64,000 nt of DNA from Cladorhizidae sp. MBARI D1340-BT2 (taxonomy: Eukaryota; Porifera; Demospongiae; Poecilosclerida; Cladorhizidae). The DNA lies in the NCBI GenBank assembly GCA_028752905.1, contig JAQNBH010000004.1, positions 1,348,610-1,412,609 of the forward strand, given 5' to 3'. Position numbers and translations under genes: made by a program. Of the stretch, positions 59,946 to 64,000 are shown in pieces. Below the pieces are notes generated by a model, which was not told the origin of the DNA, searched no databases, and saw only the letters and a list, made by a program, of their open reading frames with translations. How positions within the stretch are numbered: the stretch's first letter is position 1; every line of letters starts with the position of its first letter.

Positions 59946-61265
59946 CTAGCATCGCACGTGGCTTTACTAAAAGTGGGGAATTGCTCTGTGAGACTTGTGA
60001 TCGTACTTTTAACAAGCGCCGGGTGTACAACTGTCAAGACAAGTCATCGGGTGAAACTGAGGGCATGTGTTGTGTAACTGGTGTCGGTTGTACAACTGTG
60101 TAGAGATGTCCCCTGACGTATTCATCATGTGATTCCGATGGGCACGTTGCACGGACCGACGTGGCTGTCGGTCATAGCCTATTTACGCTTCCATTGTCTC
60201 CGGCTTCTTCTAATCGGCTCCGAGAGCGCTAGACCTTGGTGTTAGTTCAAAACATGTTAAGGGTTGCCACGGCAGCAAAGTCAAAATATAAACCAATTGG
60301 TTTCTTGAAGTTATGGTGCGAATTGATTTATTGTTATTGTTGATATTTGTTGATATTCCCGATGTCTTTATTGGGTCCTGCACGGGATTTGATTAAGCCC
60401 CAGCATAGACTAGATGGTTGTCAAGTTGGCAGGTGTCGCCCGTACACATAACTCTTGCCTTCCATGGACACATAACTCTTGTGTGTTGCATGTGCTTGTG
60501 GGAGCTGGCTTATTGGACAAGTACCACAGTTCTATAGCAGAGAGAGGTGGGAGGAATAGGCTGGTGACCATTAAATACTATTCCTTTGTGGACCAATCCT
60601 TTTCTGGACAAATCCTTTTCTGGACAGTACACTGTCCAGCCCCATCCCATAGGCCCCCACCCTGTAGTCATAGTCCATCCCATAATCTCTTCCTAACCAA
60701 CCCATAGTCTTCACATGTCACTTGTTTACCAGTGAAGTATCAGAGAAAGAAGATTCTTAGAGTAATATCGCTACTTAGATCATTAGACCTCATTAACACC
60801 TATTCCCGATTTGTCCACACGTTGTGAAATGTTGTGACCTTGCATGTATTCCTCCCAATCAGGACAGGGTCCCTGCGTAGTTTTGTCCTTGCAATATTGT
60901 GTATGAGTGGGTGTGAAGTTGTTAGGATACCCAGGGAAGGTATTTCCAAAACATGAAATGTTGCATTTGTGTGGCACATAGGCATTTAGAGTGGTCATGC
61001 TCTAAGGAAATAATTATGTGTGTATTCATTTTAGTTCTTCCCTCTAGGGAAATGTATTTCCTTCATTCCATCCTGTAAGGACTTCGGGGCGAGGGGGGGG
61101 GGCACTTCCTTCAGCTCTAATTACACAATTCTAAGACAAGCCTCTAAGTACACAATTCTAGGAATAGGAGGTTTCCTTCAACCTGAATACACAAACAATT
61201 CTAAAGAACACGATCCTGCATCCTTTCGTTTTCTTAGCTAAAATGTAAGTTGAGAGAGGGGGAAA
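59946..61265. other. Unique intronic sequence of the docking gene
   Basis: No exon could be proved. A bridging exon is expected (entry phase 2, exit phase 1) because the PTB exon and the 3' exon do not join in frame. The frame at 59990-60080 with CETCDRTFNKRRVYNCQ is the only coding-like patch, and it lacks clear splice sites. Small duplications: CATAACTCTTG at 60448/60472, CCTTTTCTGGACA at 60598/60612. Confidence 0.4.
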
Positions 61266-61267
61266 GT

Positions 61268-62075
61268 GGATTTGCTCTAGCCTTGGTCCTACCTTTAGTC
61301 CTAAAACTAGCTCTCACTCGAGGCCTACCCATACCTTTCGCCCTCACTCGAGCCCTAGCCCTACCTTTAGTCCTCACTCGAGCCCTAGCCCTACCTTTAG
61401 TCCTCACTCGAGCCCTAGCCCTACCTTTAGCCCTAACTCGAGCCCTAGCCCTACCTTTAGTCCTCCTCGAGCCCTAGCCCTACCTTTCGAGCACTAGCCC
61501 TACTTAGCCCTAACTCGAGCCCTAGCCCTACCTTTAGCCCTCACTTGAGCCCTAGCCCTACTTAGCCCTAACTCGAGCCCTAGCCCTACCTTTAGCCCTC
61601 ACTCGAGCCCTAGCCCTACCTTTATCCCTCACTCGAGCCCTAGCCCTACCTTTAGCACTCACTCGAGCCCTAGCCCTACCTTTAGCCCTCACTCGAGCCC
61701 TAGCCCTACCTATCGAGCCCTAGCCCTACTTAGCCCTAACTCGAGCCCTAGCTCTACCTTTAGCCCTCACTTGAGCCCTAGCCCTACTTAGCCTTAACTC
61801 GAGCCCTAGCCCTACCTTTAGCCCTCACTCGAGCCCTAGCCCTACCTTTAGCCTTCACTCGAGCCCTAGCCCTACCTTTAGCCCTCACTCGAGCCCTAGC
61901 CCTACCTTTAGCCCTCACTCGAGCCCTAGCCCTACCTTTAGCCCTCACTCGAGCCCTAGCCCTAGCCCTACCTTTAGCCCTCACTCGAGCCCTAGCCCTA
62001 CCTTTAGCCTTCACTCGAGCCCTAGCCCTACCTTTAGCCCTCACTCGAGCCCTAGCCCTACCTTTTAGCCTTGGC
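61268..62075. repeat. 30-bp minisatellite (CTCGAGCCCTAGCCCTACC), about 26 copies
   Basis: The unit is CTCACTCGAGCCCTAGCCCT then ACCTTTAGCC, 30 bp, with shortened ~22-24 bp units (ACTTAGCCCTAACTCGAGCC) interspersed, e.g. 61495-61590 and 61720-61800. CCCTAGCCCTA resembles the complement of the 24-bp array core. Frames (ALALPLVLTR and complement) are artefacts. Confidence 0.95.
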
Positions 62076-62338
62076 TCAGGCAGTGCACAACTTGTGGTTC
62101 TACTATGAAGGTGTGATCTGCTTCATTAGTTTTTGGAGGTGCCATTGCTTTGACATGCTCAGTGCAGCTCTAAAAGCATTAGCGACCTCCTCTGGTGCTA
62201 AAACATGACCACACTAAACTGTTACACTCGATGATTCATATTTCCATACCAATATTACGTAGATGGGATGAAATAATGATACTGCAGCAATGATTATTTG
62301 TATTCCAGTACCAGAATGTCAATTGTTTCTCTCCGTAG

Positions 62339-63301
62339 AATTCCAAGGAGACGGCACTCCAGTCTCCACTAATTCTCAAACTCAGAGTCTCTACAGTGTT
62401 CCTCGGTCATCCCAAGAAGCCCATCACTCCTTCCAGAAATCGTCTTCTGCTCACAGTTACCAGAACAACAACCTCGTACGAGGTAGATCTCAAGATCACG
62501 ATTCTGGTTTCCACTCTGCGGAGAGGACGCCATCTATTTTGGATGGCCCTCCAGTCCGTCTCGACAAGCATCCATCAGTACGCCGAAAGCGTGACTCTGA
62601 CGTGTCTGTGCGGAGCAATAGCGTTGCTTCTGCTTCTTCCCCGTATGGAAGCCTCGAACCGGAGTTATTTGAGTATGACGATAGCGAGGGTTACATTACC
62701 GGGCACATGGACGGAGATGCGGAATCGACGCAGTCTGGTCAGCGTCAGTATGATATCGTTGGCCAGGGGCGGAGTCACTCTATTTGCTTGGCCCAGGCGC
62801 TGCCAGGTACTGACGACAACCAATACATGATGATGATGAATCCTGCCAACACCAAAGAAGGCATGTATGTATACATGCGCTCGGCCTCTTTGGGATCCGC
62901 TCAAAATCTTCCACCATGCCAGTTCCCATGCCGCAAGCTGGCGAAGGGGAACAGGTGACAAGTACAATATCTTGCAACACAATGGAAGGCCGACCTCACG
63001 GCAACTTGTAAATTCACAAAACTATGAAACTCTTCCCACCATCAACGAGAGCCGACAAGGAAACCGTGAAGGGCCGAAGAACTACGAAAACCACCCAAGG
63101 CCCCAGGATTTGAAGGACATTGCTCCGAGGGTTTACCGACCGAGTTACGAGAATCATGACAGTTCCACGTTCCGGGGAAGAAGAGGGACGCACGGGAAGG
63201 AATCGTACGAGAATGTTGACACAGAACACTATCAAAGACCACGCGATCTGATCGAGTGCAGAAACTCGAATGAAAATAACAATGTTGTGAAAAGGACATG
63301 A
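62339..63301 (+). CDS. IRS-like docking protein, 3' exon(s) with YxxM and YEN motifs
   Basis: Acceptor TTCTCTCCGTAG|, phase 1. The first frame runs to 62958 and is serine-rich and disordered, with YSVP, YGSL, YDDS, YITG, YDIV, YMMM and YVYM. The second, in another frame from about 62960 to the stop at 63299-63301, has YNIL, YETL, YENH (twice) and YENV. YMMM and YVYM fit the YxxM docking site for PI3-kinase p85 SH2; YENx fits the Grb2 SH2 site. This is the layout of an IRS tail. The frame change at 62935-62990 can be solved by a 34-nt intron (CAG|GTGACA 62955 to GGAAG| 62988), which restores R-PTSRQLVNSQNYETL; otherwise there is a 1-nt indel. The polarity of both frames supports coding on both sides. 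Confidence 0.72.
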
Positions 63302-64000
63302 AATGCAGCCGGCAATGGTTGATGGGTGAATGATAATGCTATTCCTTACATAGATAGATACACGATCACGGACTCATGTTATCATCCTTAATTATTGCTT
63401 GATCTATCGCATGATCTTTATCCTATTTTTCCCTTTATTTTTCTTTCACCCCCCTAACCCCCCCCATACCCTTTTACTTGCACCTTGCCCCTGGATTATT
63501 TATTTATTAATTTTTGTTTTTTTAAATGGACTTCTGATCGGCCATTATCGATACGAAACACTTGCCTATCCATGACTTGTATTCATTTCTGATATGACAT
63601 TGATTATCATTATAATTTTGAAAGGTTTTTTTCATTTAAGCATTACATATGTGTGTATGTATGTACATATTTATATCTATCTGTGTTGATTACTTCAACC
63701 TTGCTATGAAAAAGTAAACGGTTAAAAAAAGTAAACAGTTAAAGCTGGACATATAGAAATACAGTTATAGGGGCATCTTAGTTAGTCCAGCGGGTCCTCC
63801 TAGTTCAGCCCAACTCTCTATATATCAACCTCTATATATTGACTTCTACATATTCACTCATAAAACTTATATTATTACTGCATGTTTGGAGATACATATG
63901 AAAAAGTAAACAGTTAAAGCTGGACATATAGAAATACAGTTATAGGGGCATCTTAGTTAGTCCAGCGGGTCCTCCTAGTTCAGCCCAACTCTCTATATAT
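63302..64000 (+). repeat. 3' flank with ~175-bp tandem duplication at window edge
   Basis: After the stop the sequence is AT- and C-run-rich 3' untranslated or intergenic DNA; I see no canonical AATAAA close by. From about 63730, AGTAAACAGTTAAAGCTGG through TCAGCCCAACTCTCTATATA is repeated at about 63905, running off the window, so a further array of ~175-bp units may start here. Confidence 0.7.

Noticed and set aside
59912..60103. CETCDRTFNKRRVYNC as a zinc-finger exon
   Set aside because: Only part of a C2H2 pattern, no paired His at correct spacing, no splice sites; it begins inside the 49-bp array.

Overview
This is a window of a repeat-choked animal nuclear genome. There are no bacterial operons. 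Instead there are short exons with GT..AG boundaries and matching intron phases, recognisably metazoan proteins, and decayed DNA transposons and retroelements. The gene content fits an invertebrate: an API5-like HEAT protein, an insulin-receptor-substrate-like PTB docking protein, and a leucine-rich-repeat protein with a p97-binding type motif. A sponge or another early-branching marine animal is my guess, but nothing here proves the species. By my estimate roughly 60% of the window (about 40 kb) is minisatellite or satellite, in more than twenty arrays with unrelated unit sequences, nearly all in introns or between genes.

Layout. 1-7.6 kb: non-coding sequence with 35-, 36-, 42- and 24-bp arrays and a hAT transposase remnant (minus strand, about 3.9-4.25 kb). 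7.6-9.65 kb: four consecutive exons of an LRR gene on the plus strand. They splice in phase 1 and end in an exon with an F-x-G-x-G-x-x-L-G motif; one LRR exon carries an in-frame TAG. 9.9-22.3 kb: 62- and 29-bp arrays, then a 68-bp satellite of more than 8 kb, split by a 2.7-kb DNA transposon with 12-bp terminal inverted repeats and unusual subterminal repeats. 23-32 kb: trinucleotide microsatellite, a 30-bp array and a 5.1-kb 25-bp array. 32.2-50.05 kb: three exons that together read as the N-terminal HEAT region of API5. Their second intron is about 16 kb and contains a 31-bp array, smaller arrays, a Ty3/gypsy RNase H fragment and an approximately 11.7-kb array of a 24-bp unit with a GGGTTAGGG core. 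50-58.4 kb: AT/G-rich, 39-bp and ~53-bp arrays. It also holds a second, nearly unexpanded copy of the element that carries the 24-bp array, with a TA-flanked inverted-repeat transposon inserted in it. 58.5-63.3 kb: an IRS-type PTB exon and a 3' exon with YxxM (PI3K-type) and YEN (Grb2-type) tyrosine motifs, separated by 49- and 30-bp arrays.

The most notable points are: (1) two paralogous copies of one dispersed element, one with about 380 or more copies of the 24-bp unit and the other with about two, giving a natural before/after comparison of array expansion; (2) a DNA transposon family with direct subterminal GTGATGCGYGTTAC repeats and a decayed gene of an unusual DG-rich type; (3) API5 exons separated by a giant minisatellite intron, with no later API5 exons seen; (4) an LRR protein joined to a p97-type SHP motif; (5) several unrelated arrays that each repeat a 3'-splice-site-like TAG. 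The very long open frames over the arrays follow from unit lengths divisible by three, or from units lacking stops, and are not called as genes.
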